This document shows, piece by piece, positions 15,982 to 23,881 of a stretch of 64,000 nucleotides of DNA; position 1 is the stretch's first letter, and every line of letters starts with the position of its first letter. Source of the DNA: JASHPR01 sp963749145 (GTDB taxonomy: Bacteria; Actinomycetota; Actinomycetes; Streptosporangiales; Streptosporangiaceae); the NCBI GenBank assembly GCA_963749145.1, contig CAVVLN010000005.1, positions 1,302,001 through 1,366,000 on the forward strand. Reading direction: 5' to 3'. Under the pieces are notes generated by a model. The model saw nothing but the letters and a program-made list of their open reading frames with translations, did no database searches and was not told where the DNA came from. The translations under genes and the position numbers were made by a program.

Positions 15982-16953
15982 ATGCCAGTAGAGAACCGTG
16001 TCCAGGCTCAACCCGGCCGGTACCTCGATGCGTTGCGCGCGGACGTGCGGGCCGGGCTGACCGCGACACCGAAGACGCTGCCGCCCAAGTACTTCTACGA
16101 CGCGCGCGGCAGCGAGCTGTTCGACGAAATCACCCGGCTGCCCGAGTACTACCTGACCCGGGCGGAGACCTCGATCCTGCGGCGGCACGCGGCCGAGATC
16201 TCCGCGCTGTCGCGGTGCCAGTCACTGATCGAGCTGGGCAGCGGGACCTCGGCCAAGACCCGGCTGCTGCTGCGCGCGCTGCGCGACGGCGGGACACTGC
16301 GCGAGTTCGTCCCGTTCGACGTCGATCCCGCCGTGCTCACCGAGGCCAGCGACGCACTGGCGGCCGAGTACCCGGGGCTGCGGATCGCCCCGTTCGTCGG
16401 CGACTTCGAGCAGGACATCGGCGCGATCCCGGGCGGCGCGCGGCGCACGATCGCGTTCATCGGCTCCACCATCGGTAACCTCGAGCCCGCCGACCGGGCG
16501 GCCTTCCTGGCCCAGGTGGGGGCCGCGCTCCGTCCCGGCGACACGTTCCTGCTCGGTGCGGACCTGGTGAAGGACACCGGGCGGCTGCTGCGCGCCTACG
16601 ACGACGCGGCCGGCGTGACCGCGGAGTTCAACCGCAACGTGCTGGTAGTGGTCAACCGGGAACTGGACGCGGACTTCGCCGTCGAGGAGTTCGAGCACGT
16701 GGCCCGGTGGGATGCCCAGCACGAGTGGATCGAGATGAGGTTGCGGCCCGCGCGAGCGCAGCGGGTCACGATCGGCGATCTGGGCCTGGTGGTGTCGTTC
16801 GCGGCCGGCGAAGAGCTGCGCACCGAGATCTCGGCCAAGTTCCGCCGCCGCGGCATCGAGGCCGAGCTCGGCGCGGCCGGGATGCGGACGGTGCGGTTCT
16901 GGACCGATGACGACGGCGACTTCGGGCTGCTGCTGGCCGAGCCGTCGCGCTGA
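15982..16953 (+). CDS. egtD: EgtD, histidine N-alpha-methyltransferase
   Basis: EgtD trimethylates histidine to hercynine using SAM, the first committed ergothioneine step. The 323 residues show LPPKYFYDARGSELFDEI near the start, the SAM-binding ELGSGTSAKTRLLLRAL near residue 80, FVPFDVD, and IAFIGSTIGNLEP near 155, all typical of EgtD. It closes the egtA-egtB-egtD unit. egtC and egtE, usual partners in actinobacteria, are not in the window. Confidence 0.92.
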   Translation: MPVENRVQAQPGRYLDALRADVRAGLTATPKTLPPKYFYDARGSELFDEITRLPEYYLTRAETSILRRHAAEISALSRCQSLIELGSGTSAKTRLLLRALRDGGTLREFVPFDVDPAVLTEASDALAAEYPGLRIAPFVGDFEQDIGAIPGGARRTIAFIGSTIGNLEPADRAAFLAQVGAALRPGDTFLLGADLVKDTGRLLRAYDDAAGVTAEFNRNVLVVVNRELDADFAVEEFEHVARWDAQHEWIEMRLRPARAQRVTIGDLGLVVSFAAGEELRTEISAKFRRRGIEAELGAAGMRTVRFWTDDDGDFGLLLAEPSR

Positions 16954-16956
16954 CCC

Positions 16957-17140
16957 CGTCGGCCCGTCCTGGCCCGTCGGCCCGCCCCTGGCCCGTCCGG
17001 CCCGTCCCTGGCCCGTCGGCCCGTCCCTGGCCCGTCGGCCCGTCCCTGGCCCGTCGGCCCGTCCCTGGCCCGTCGGTCCGTCCCTGGCCCGCCCGCCCGT
17101 CCTGGCCTGTCTGCCCGGGCCTGTTCGCCCGTCCCGCCCG
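16957..17140. repeat. ~19-bp tandem repeat array after egtD
   Basis: Units of the type gtccctggcccgtcggccc repeat about eight times with small changes, starting a few bases after the egtD stop. There is no spacer structure. The array ends 80 bp before the next gene. It may act as a transcription boundary or be a neutral minisatellite. Confidence 0.8.
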
Positions 17141-17219
17141 CGGCCCGTTCTAGCCTGTCCGCTCGTCGGCCCGTCCGCCCGGGCGGCCGCGGCCCTGTGC
17201 GCGATAGGCTGACCGGTCT

Positions 17220-17588
17220 ATGAGGACCGAGGCTAGCGTGATCGTGGAATTGGCGCGTGACGGCGCCGTCGACCGTAACCTGCGCGCGGACCCGCCGCCG
17301 AGCGTCAAGAGCGGCCGCGTGGTCCTGGACCACATCGAGACCGAGGAGTCCGGGCGCCTCGACCCGCCCCCGGCGGGGACGGTCATCCTGACCGTGCTGT
17401 CGCCGGAGGCGTTGCGGGACCGGGAGGTGGTCGAAGGCGTCGTCAGCCAGGCCGACACCGGTGATGAGCCGCCGGTGATCGTCGTGGAGGCCGCCGAGTA
17501 CCTGCGCGAGGACGAGCTGTCCGCGGTGCTCGAGGCGGCCGCCCGGGCGGACCGCGTGGTCATCGTGCGCATCATGGCCAACGCCTGA
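17220..17588 (+). CDS. Hypothetical protein, 122 residues
   Basis: ATG at 17220 has no clear ribosome site; taggct just upstream could be a -10, so the mRNA may be leaderless. The protein starts MRTEASVIVELARDG, contains a DPPPSVKSGRVVLD segment, a VILTVLSPEAL strand and a long C-terminal strand-helix (PPVIVVEAAEYLREDELSAV, then VVIVRIMANA). The alternating beta/alpha pattern suggests a single compact cytosolic domain. Codon use looks like its neighbours. No family recognised; it is convergent with the PfkB gene. Confidence 0.6.
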   Translation: MRTEASVIVELARDGAVDRNLRADPPPSVKSGRVVLDHIETEESGRLDPPPAGTVILTVLSPEALRDREVVEGVVSQADTGDEPPVIVVEAAEYLREDELSAVLEAAARADRVVIVRIMANA

Positions 17589-17609
17589 GGGCCGGCGTCT
17601 CGCGCCCGT

Positions 17610-18596
17610 TCAAAGCTCCGCGGCCGTCCGGCGGCTGACCCCGGGCGGGGCGTGCCGGCGGAGCACATCGAGGGTCCCGACGAAGTCGACGATGCCCGCG
17701 TCGGAGCCGAGGCCGGTGATCACCAGCGACGCCGCGGCCATGGCCAGCCAGGCGGCGTCCTCAGGCGGCCAGCCGCGCAGCAGGCCGGTGATGAACCCGG
17801 CAGAGCACGCGTCACCGCACCCGGTCGTGTCGACCACCCGGGCCGGGAACGCGGGCAGGTCGGTGCGCTGATCCGCGGTGATCAGGGAGCTACCCGCCGC
17901 CCCCCGGCTGACCAGCACGGCCTCGGTCCCGAGGGCCAGCACCTGCCGGGCCGCCGCGGTGAGGTCGCCGGTGCCGGTCAGCGCCGCGAGCTGGTCGGAG
18001 TTGGGCAGGAAGTACTGAACGAACGGCAGCAGCGGCTGCAGCCGGTCCCAGGCCTTTGCGTCGCCCGGGGCCAGCACGTCCATCGTCGTGGTCACCCCGG
18101 CCCCGCGGGCGAATTCCAGCACCCGGCGCAGCGGCTCGCCCGCGAAGCGGCCCAGCATGTCGGGCCCGCCGACGTGCAGGATGTCGGCGGTCTCGATCGT
18201 GGGCAGGTCGATGTCCGCCTCGGTCAGCGCCGAGGTCGCCCCCGGCGTGTGCAGCGCGGGCCGCTCGCCGTTGGGCCGGATCGGCAAGATCGTGGCCGAC
18301 GTCTGCACGCCCGGCTTCCTGGCCAGCAGGCGCGTCTCGATGCCGTGATGGTCGAGGACCGCGGTCAGGAAGTCGGCCAGCAGGTCGTCGCCGATGGCGC
18401 CCATGGCGATGACCTGCGCCCCCAGCTTGGCCAGGTCGACGCTGGTGCCTGCGGCCGTCCCCGCCGCGGTGACCCGGATCTCATCCAGCAGCTGGCGGCC
18501 CTGCCCGGGAGGAATGTGGCTCACCGGGCGCCCCAGGATGTCGACGATGTGCACCCCGAGGCTGACCACCCGCCCGTGGGACGGGCTGACCATCAC
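17610..18596 (-). CDS. PfkB-family carbohydrate kinase
   Basis: The 328-residue protein has the PfkB/ribokinase fold: an N-terminal GTAAGTSVDLAKLGA substrate loop near residue 48, FLPNSDQLAALTG in the middle, and the C-terminal signature DTTGCGDACSAGF near 265 with the catalytic Asp (usual form DTTGAGD; here Cys replaces Ala). It phosphorylates a sugar or nucleoside with ATP in the cytosol. The exact substrate cannot be read from these motifs. Confidence 0.82.
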   Translation of the reverse strand: MMVSPSHGRVVSLGVHIVDILGRPVSHIPPGQGRQLLDEIRVTAAGTAAGTSVDLAKLGAQVIAMGAIGDDLLADFLTAVLDHHGIETRLLARKPGVQTSATILPIRPNGERPALHTPGATSALTEADIDLPTIETADILHVGGPDMLGRFAGEPLRRVLEFARGAGVTTTMDVLAPGDAKAWDRLQPLLPFVQYFLPNSDQLAALTGTGDLTAAARQVLALGTEAVLVSRGAAGSSLITADQRTDLPAFPARVVDTTGCGDACSAGFITGLLRGWPPEDAAWLAMAAASLVITGLGSDAGIVDFVGTLDVLRRHAPPGVSRRTAAEL

Positions 18597-18695
18597 GCCC
18601 CGGCCCGGTGATCATTCATGGCGCTCAGGGTAGCCTGGCCGCCCGCTGCCTGCGCGGGCCTGCGGGCGGGCCTCCCGGCCCGGCCTGGTCCGGGG

Positions 18696-19854
18696 TTACG
18701 GCTTGGTGGCCGCGGTCCAGTTGGTGGGGTAGTTCGACGGCAGGGTCCCGTTGCCGGCCTGCCCGGCATTTGGGGCGGCCGGGACCCCGAGGGCCTGCAG
18801 CAGCGCCTCGAAGTTGAGCCCGACCATGGTCGGGAACGGACCGCCGCCGCTGATCCCGCCGGCCTCCGGCAGCTGCGACTCGGCCGAGGCTCCGTCCGGC
18901 ATCGCCCAGCCGGTCTCGATGCCGTCGCCGCCGTTGAACATGTTCGCGATCACCGTCGACGACGTCACGGTCTGGCCGACCTGAACGGCCGGCGTCACGT
19001 CCTCGGCCACGTAGACCATCAGGCCCTTGCCCGGGCCGCTGGTGAGCTGGTAGGTGATCCATCCCCCGCCGGGCCAGCCCGAGTTGCTCGCGGTCGCGTT
19101 GGTGATCACGCCGTTGCCGATGGCGTAGACGGGACCCGCCCCGCCGAAGTCCACGCCCATATCGACCCGCTCCGGGATCAGCCCGCTCACGCTGCGCAGC
19201 GGGTTGCGGTAGGCCGTGGTGGCAGCGGCCGAGGCTTGCTGGGCCTTCTGCCGCTGGGCGGCGCGCCCGGCGGCGGCGCGGCCGGCGGCGGCCTGGGCGG
19301 CGGCCGCGGCCCGCCCGGCCGCCGCGCGCCGGGCGGCGGCATCACGGGCGGCGTTGACCTGCGCGGCCGGGATGTGGGCCCATTCGCTCGAGCCGCGGTC
19401 GGCGCGGAACTCGGTGGCGCCGCCCGCGTTGACCTGGGCGCCGTCCGGGCCGGACCCGGTGGAATTGAGCGCCTGCGCCTGGTCCAGGGCGGTGGGCCGC
19501 GGTGCCGACGTGGACCAGTGGATCACCATGGGCGTGGCCGCGGAGACGAGCAGGGTCGAGCCCGCCACCGCGGCGGCGAGCCGCTTGTGCTGCAGCGCTG
19601 TCGTGACGGGGGATGGCTTGCGGTGCGACGAGGGCTTGCGGTGCCGGGCGAGCGCGCTCCGGCCGGGTGATGCGGCGGGGGCGCTCCGGCCGGGCGATGC
19701 GGCGGGAGCGGGCCGGCCGGGTGATGCGGCGACGGCGCTCCGGCCGGGTGATGCGGCGACGAGCGCTCCGGCCGGGTGATGCGGCGAGAGCGCTCCGGGT
19801 CGCCGGGACCGGCGAGGGACGCCCCTTCTGATGCCGGGCGGGGGTGCGGGACAC
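18696..19854 (-). CDS. Secreted M23-like protein with a repeat-coded, frame-ambiguous N-terminus
   Basis: The C-terminal ~170 residues hold a beta-rich module (NPLRSVSGLIPERVDMGVDF, GPVYAIGNGVITNA, YVAEDVTPAVQVGQTV) that resembles M23/LytM folds but shows no clear HxH zinc site. Before it lie a signal-anchor-like segment (LAAAVAGSTLLVSAATPMVI) and an Ala/Arg/Gln coiled region. The intact frame can be extended to 20027, with an unlikely Arg-rich start. A GTG at 19854 gives a better start (VSRTPARHQKGRPSP), but it is one base out of frame. The shift lies in a 27-bp repeat array where one unit is 28 bp. Likely extracytoplasmic, possibly cell-wall linked. Confidence 0.6.
19655..19790. repeat. 27-bp coding tandem repeats, one unit of 28 bp
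   Basis: Five units starting cgctccggccgggtgatgcg (19655, 19682, 19709, 19736, 19764) encode AASPGRSA-type repeats on the minus strand. The fourth unit (19736-19763) has one extra base, which switches the reading frame of the M23-like protein. Confidence 0.85.
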
Positions 19855-20068
19855 GGCTGTGCCTCCGGTCGCGCGCGTCGTTGCGCTCTGCGGTCACCGG
19901 GATGCTGGCCGGAGGGGGCCCGCGGCCAGCGCGTGCGGGCGCCGTGCGGTTTCAGGGCGACGGAATCACCAGGGGGTCGGTGGCCGCCACGCACGCCAGG
20001 TGCTATCGGGTCACCACCGTGCCGCACAAACAGACATAGCAGGGCGGAAACCGCGCTAAATACAAGTA

Positions 20069-20080
20069 TGACTTAAGTCA
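20069..20080. promoter_or_regulatory. Palindrome tgacttaagtca
   Basis: A perfect 12-bp palindrome in the AT-rich divergent region between the M23-like gene and gamma-carbonic anhydrase. It is a plausible operator; no regulator gene is adjacent. Confidence 0.35.
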
Positions 20081-20114
20081 CACTTTGGAATATGTCTTGT
20101 CTCTGTAAACGCAT

Positions 20115-20126
20115 CTGTCGCGACAG
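20115..20126. promoter_or_regulatory. Palindrome ctgtcgcgacag
   Basis: A second perfect 12-bp palindrome 35 bp from the first, in the same divergent region, about 90 bp before the gamma-carbonic anhydrase start. Confidence 0.3.
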
Positions 20127-20214
20127 TAACCGGGCCGGGCCGGTTTTGCCTGGCCGGGCCGACTGCGGTCGCCCAGCCGGGATGCCTCTCCATGGCAGCA
20201 TGCATCATTAGCGG

Positions 20215-20754
20215 ATGCCGTTGTTCGCTTTTGAGGGCCGTGAGCCGAAAGTCAGCCCGGCCGCGTGGATCGCGCCCACCGCCACCCTGGTCGGGGACGT
20301 GCTGGTGGAGGAGGACGCCTCGATCTGGTACGGGGCGGTGCTGCGGGCCGATTTCGGCCCGATCCTCGTGCGGCGCGGCGCGAACATCCAGGACGGCTCG
20401 GTGCTGCATGGCGGCAGCGACCCGGTCACCGAGGTTGGCGAGGGCGCGACCATCGGTCACCTGTGCGTAGTGCACGGCGCGGTGCTGCGGGCCGAGGCGC
20501 TGGTGGGCAACGGCGCCACTGTGCTCGACGGTGCGGTCGTGGGCCGCCGCGCGCTGGTGGCGGCCGGCTGCACCGTGCCTCCCGGCATGGCGATCCCGGA
20601 CGGGATGCTCGCCGTCGGGGTACCGGCCCGGATCGCGGGCGAGATCACCGGGGCGGCTCAGCAGTGGGTGGAGACCAACCCGGACACCTACCGGGCGCTG
20701 GCACGGCGGCACGCCGCGGGCGTCCGCCCAGCGGGCGATGCCGACCGGAGCTGA
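20215..20754 (+). CDS. Gamma-carbonic anhydrase family protein (left-handed beta-helix)
   Basis: The 179 residues form hexapeptide repeats: SIWYGAVLRADFGPI, RGANIQDGSVLHGG, GATIGHLCVVHGAVL, VGNGATVLDGAVVG. The three zinc ligands of the family are present as His in VLHGG and in GHLCVVHG. Length and order match YrdA/PaaY-type proteins, some of which hydrate CO2 and some of which do not. It acts in the cytosol as a trimer. Its stop is followed by a partial copy of the rho 3'-end repeat, then by an inserted IS-bounded segment. Confidence 0.85.
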   Translation: MPLFAFEGREPKVSPAAWIAPTATLVGDVLVEEDASIWYGAVLRADFGPILVRRGANIQDGSVLHGGSDPVTEVGEGATIGHLCVVHGAVLRAEALVGNGATVLDGAVVGRRALVAAGCTVPPGMAIPDGMLAVGVPARIAGEITGAAQQWVETNPDTYRALARRHAAGVRPAGDADRS

Positions 20755-20780
20755 GCGGTGCCGATGCCGCCCGTCCGGTT

Positions 20781-21789
20781 AGAGCGTGTCTCGTAGATCT
20801 TGGCGGATCTTTCGGCTTGGATGGCGCCGTGGATGATGAGCGGCTGCGCCGGCATGACCTGACTAACGCGGAGTGGGTGCGGCTGGAGCCGTTCCTGCCC
20901 CGCCATCCGCGGCAGGGGCACCGGTGGAATGGTCACCGGCCGGTGATCGACGGGATCTTGTTCCGAACCCGGGCCGGGTGTCCGTGGCGGGACCTGCCGG
21001 AGCGGTTCGGGAACTGGAAGACGGTATATAACCGGCACCGGCGCTGGTCGGCGGACGGGACATGGGAAAAGATCCTGGACCGGCTGCGGGCGGGCTGCGA
21101 TGAGGCGCGGGCGCGGGTGGATGGTCGCGGTGGACGCGACGATCGTGCGGGCGCATCAGCACGCGGCCGGGGTCCGGCGCCAGCCGCCGGCTGATGTGGA
21201 CCCGGGGCGGCTGGCTCCGGCCGCGCTGAGCGCCCCGTTGCGCCCCAGGGGCTGAGCCGAATTACAAGAACCGGGAGGCGTTAGGCCGGTCGCGGGGTGG
21301 GCTGACCAGCAAGATTCACCTGCTCGCCGATTCCGGGTGCCGGCCGCTGGCGCGGGTGACCAGTTCCGGGCAGCGCCATGACTCGCTGGCGTTTGAGCCG
21401 CTGATGGGCCAGCTGGCCATCGCCCGCCGCGGCCCGGGCCGCCCGCGGATCCGGCCCGGGCGGGTGCTGGGCGACAAGGCCTACTCCAGCAGCGCGATCC
21501 GCGCGCACCTGCGCCGCCGCGGGATCAAGGCCACGATTCCCCAGCCCGCCGACCAGGCCGCCAGCCGGCTGCGGCGCGGCAGCGCGGGCGGCCGGCCACT
21601 CGCCTTCGACCCCGCCGCCTACAAGCAGCGCAACACCGTCGAGCGGGCCTTCGGCAAGCTCCGCCAGCATCGCGCCGTCGCCACCAGGTTCGACAAACGC
21701 GACTTCGTCTGGCGCGGAACCGTCGACGTCGCCTCAATCAGGATCTGGCTCCGCGATCCCGTCCCGCCATGATCTATAGGGCACGCTCT
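20781..21789 (+). mobile_element. IS5-family insertion sequence (inactivated)
   Basis: The ends are imperfect inverted repeats: agagcgtgtctcgtagatc at 20781-20799 and the inverted form of agagcgtgccctatagatc at 21771-21789 (4 of 19 differ). The 1.0-kb length, one DDE transposase spread over several frames and the GAGCGTG-type ends fit the IS427-like branch of IS5. No target duplication is seen at the inner right end, which agrees with the larger unit being the thing that moved. Confidence 0.75.
20829..21772 (+). pseudogene. IS5-type DDE transposase, two frame changes
   Basis: Frame one (GTG 20829 to about 21110) encodes the N-terminal helix-turn-helix part: DLTNAEWVRLEPFLP, GCPWRDLPERFGNWKTVYNR. 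Frame two (about 21115-21255) holds the first catalytic Asp in VAVDATIVRAHQHAAG. Frame three (21254-21772) has NREALGRSRGGLTSKIHLLA, a second Asp in VLGDKAYSS and the Glu in NTVERAFGKLRQHRAVATR. One programmed shift is usual in IS427 relatives, but two shifts without a slippery run suggest inactivation. Confidence 0.75.
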
Positions 21790-21924
21790 GATGCACCATG
21801 CACAGCTGGACGGCTGCCTGAGCCAGGTTACGCTGATCGCCCCGGGCGACCAGGAAGTCCATTTACGAACGCCGGGTCCCGCCCTGCCTCGGCGGGCGGG
21901 ACCCGGTGCTGGCGTTCCCCGTGG

Positions 21925-23016
21925 TCAGTGCGTCTGGCCCGGTTTGTTGACGATGGCGATCTTTTGCAGGACCTCGCCGTTCTCAGTCCCTTTCGCGGGG
22001 CCGGACACAGTGCGCCAGTTCATGCCGAGCGGTGCGTAGGTCTTGGTGTTGAAGATGATCGTGTAGATGACCCCCTTGTCCACCGCCTCCGCACGGATCC
22101 CCACGCCGGTGACCCCCATGGCGTTCGCCACCCTGGGCACGACGGCCAATCCGGGGGTCTGCGCCAGCAGCTCGTACAGTGCGGCCTCCTGCCGCGGCAA
22201 CAGGTAATCGGCGGTCACCATCGACTCGACGTTGGTCAGCAGGCCGCTCGCGTAGCTCGACGCGCCGTCGAGCTTCTCCAGGTAAGCCCGCAGCGGACCT
22301 GGGCTGGTCGGCATGTCGGGGAAGTAGGCTGCGTTCTCGGCGGGAGAGCAGCGTTGTCGATGGCGTAGGTCGTTTGGGTAGTAGTACCACCCGTCGCGGC
22401 ATCCCGGGGTCGGGCCCGTGGTGGCAGGCGTCCCGCCGCTGATCACGCCGGCCTGGACGCCGTCGGCCGACAGCCAGCTCTCCTGCAAGCGCGTGCCGCC
22501 CCACGCCGGCTTTTCGTACACCACCTTGGTGTACACGAACTGGTCAGGTGCGGGGGCGCCGGCGGGCTGCTGCAGCGCGGCCAGGGCCGCGTTGTGCAAA
22601 ACGCCCGCGGCCGTGGTGGCGGGACCGAAGGACGCAGGATGCCCGGCTCGGGCACCGACGGACGTGCGATCGGAGACCGGGGGCCCGCCGGGCGCGGCGC
22701 CCGAGCGGCCGGAATCGGCGGGTCCACCGGATCCGGCGCCTGAGGCCAGGACCAGGGCGATCACTGCGCCTGCGGCCAGCGCGGCGGACGCGGTCCCGGC
22801 CAGCGCCACCCGGGGCGGCGGCCAAGCACCCGGCCCGGCGGCCCGCCGCGCCCGGCGCGCGGGCGGAGCGGGCCCGGCGGACCGGTCGGCGCTGGCCTGC
22901 TCCGCGATCGTCATCTTGAGTTCGGCCAGCAGGCGCTCCTCGAACCCGGTGAGGACATCCCGCCTGGCTGCAGGGGTCTGGCCGAATGCACCGGACGGGG
23001 GGTCGAACGTGCTCAT
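21925..23016 (-). CDS. CU044_5270-family protein, membrane-anchored partner of an ECF sigma factor
   Basis: The 363 residues begin with a cytosolic ~70-residue part (FEERLLAELKMTIAEQ). One membrane segment follows (VALAGTASAALAAGAVIALVLA), then a Pro/Gly/Ser linker and a large outside domain (DQFVYTKVVYEKP, ESWLSADG, LYELLAQTPGLAVVP). This layout is that of the CU044_5270 family found next to ECF sigma factors in actinomycetes. A role as anti-sigma-like sensor is inference. It overlaps the sigma gene by 4 bp. Both lie inside the IS-bounded segment. Confidence 0.75.
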   Translation of the reverse strand: MSTFDPPSGAFGQTPAARRDVLTGFEERLLAELKMTIAEQASADRSAGPAPPARRARRAAGPGAWPPPRVALAGTASAALAAGAVIALVLASGAGSGGPADSGRSGAAPGGPPVSDRTSVGARAGHPASFGPATTAAGVLHNAALAALQQPAGAPAPDQFVYTKVVYEKPAWGGTRLQESWLSADGVQAGVISGGTPATTGPTPGCRDGWYYYPNDLRHRQRCSPAENAAYFPDMPTSPGPLRAYLEKLDGASSYASGLLTNVESMVTADYLLPRQEAALYELLAQTPGLAVVPRVANAMGVTGVGIRAEAVDKGVIYTIIFNTKTYAPLGMNWRTVSGPAKGTENGEVLQKIAIVNKPGQTH

Positions 23017-23585
23017 CTGTTGTCCTCCACAGGCGTAGGTGAAAAGTCACGGGCGGCGGGTCGGCTTAGGGCCTGTTGTGCGGCGCGGCGCGCTCGGTGC
23101 AGGCGCACCCGTGCCGTGCCCGGCCGTATACCCAGGGCTGCGGCGGCGTCTTTGACCGGCAGCCCGTCAATCGCGACGAGTTCGAGCACGGCCCGCTCGT
23201 CTTCCGGGAGCCGCGCCAGCGCCAGGTAGGCGGCCCGGCCGGGACTCTCCGCGTCGATCCGTTCCTCGAGCCTGGCGATGTCATCGTCGTCCAGGAGCCG
23301 GTGGCCGGCCATCCGGCCCGCCACCCGCATCTCGTGCGCGGCTCGGCGCCGCTCTCCCGCGATGACGTTCCGCGCGATCCCGTACAACCACGCCTCCTGT
23401 TGGCCCCGGGCGGGACGGTAGGCGTGAGCCGAGCCGACAACCGCCAGGAACACCTCGGCGGTCAGATCGGCGACGGCGTGCGGGTCCGCGACCCGGCGGG
23501 CGACGAAGCGCGTGACCAGCGTCACGTACTGCCGGTAGAAGGCTTCGAACGCGGCTGGGTCGTGAGCGACCCGGGACAACGGCAC
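23013..23585 (-). CDS. ECF RNA polymerase sigma factor
   Basis: A GTG start gives 190 residues with sigma region 2 (FEAFYRQYVTLVTRFVARR, DLTAEVFLAV) and region 4 (LARLPEDERAVLELVAIDGL, then the helix-turn-helix KDAAAALGIRPGTARVRLHR). Its stop overlaps the next gene, so the two are co-translated. Its target is likely its own promoter and outside-stress genes; inferred from family habit. It travels with the IS-bounded element. Confidence 0.88.
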   Translation of the reverse strand: MPLSRVAHDPAAFEAFYRQYVTLVTRFVARRVADPHAVADLTAEVFLAVVGSAHAYRPARGQQEAWLYGIARNVIAGERRRAAHEMRVAGRMAGHRLLDDDDIARLEERIDAESPGRAAYLALARLPEDERAVLELVAIDGLPVKDAAAALGIRPGTARVRLHRARRAAQQALSRPAARDFSPTPVEDNR

Positions 23586-23779
23586 CGCCTCACGCCGGCC
23601 GCGCCGGGCCCGGGGGTCTCGCTTGCGTCACGCCGTGCTCCCTCCTCGTCCGTCCATTCACTCATTGCTTGGACGAACCAGGCCAAGGCGTTACCGCCGC
23701 AGGCCAGCCCGCACGGGCAGACCAGGCCGAGGCGCGGGAGCGGACGGCTGGAGGGGAGCGGCATGGACCCAGCCCGGAA

Positions 23780-23798
23780 GATCTACGGGACACGCTCT
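23780..23798 (-). repeat. Solo IS terminal repeat
   Basis: gatctacgggacacgctct is the inverted copy of the IS left end at 20781-20799 with one mismatch. It resembles that left end more than the IS's own right end. No transposase sequence adjoins it, so it is the remnant or cryptic outer end that bounds the composite element. Confidence 0.8.
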
Positions 23799-23799
23799 A

Positions 23800-23881
23800 G
23801 GCCACCGGGCCGAGCGGTCCCGGTTCCGCCCGTCCGGTTAGGCCACCGGGCTGAGCGGTCCCGGTGCCGCCTGTCCGGTTA
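23800..23881. repeat. Two 41-bp tandem units extending into the rho stop codon
   Basis: Units at 23800-23840 and 23841-23881 share ggccaccgggc-gagcggtcccgg and end cgtccggtta/ctgtccggtta; the last tta is the rho stop. A third, partial unit lies at 20750-20781, beyond the inserted element. The ccggt/accgg arms across each junction can form a hairpin, so they may terminate rho and gamma-carbonic anhydrase transcripts. Confidence 0.8.

Larger units (their letters stand above)
20782..23797. mobile_element. 3.0-kb IS-bounded composite element carrying an ECF sigma/CU044_5270 pair
   Basis: The left boundary is gagcgtgtctcgtagatctt (20782-20801). The right boundary is its inverted copy with one mismatch over 20 bases (ending 23797). 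Both are flanked by TA (20780-20781 and 23798-23799). Removing the segment and one TA rebuilds ccggttaggccacc, the exact junction of the tandem units at 23800-23881. So the segment appears inserted between gamma-carbonic anhydrase and rho, which were once adjacent. Inside are a broken IS5-type transposase with its own right end (21771-21789), and two minus-strand genes for an ECF sigma factor and a CU044_5270 protein. Confidence 0.7.

Noticed and set aside
21090..21260. Programmed ribosomal frameshifting in the IS transposase
   Set aside because: One shift would be normal, but there are two and no slippery A-run or stem at either; decay is simpler.
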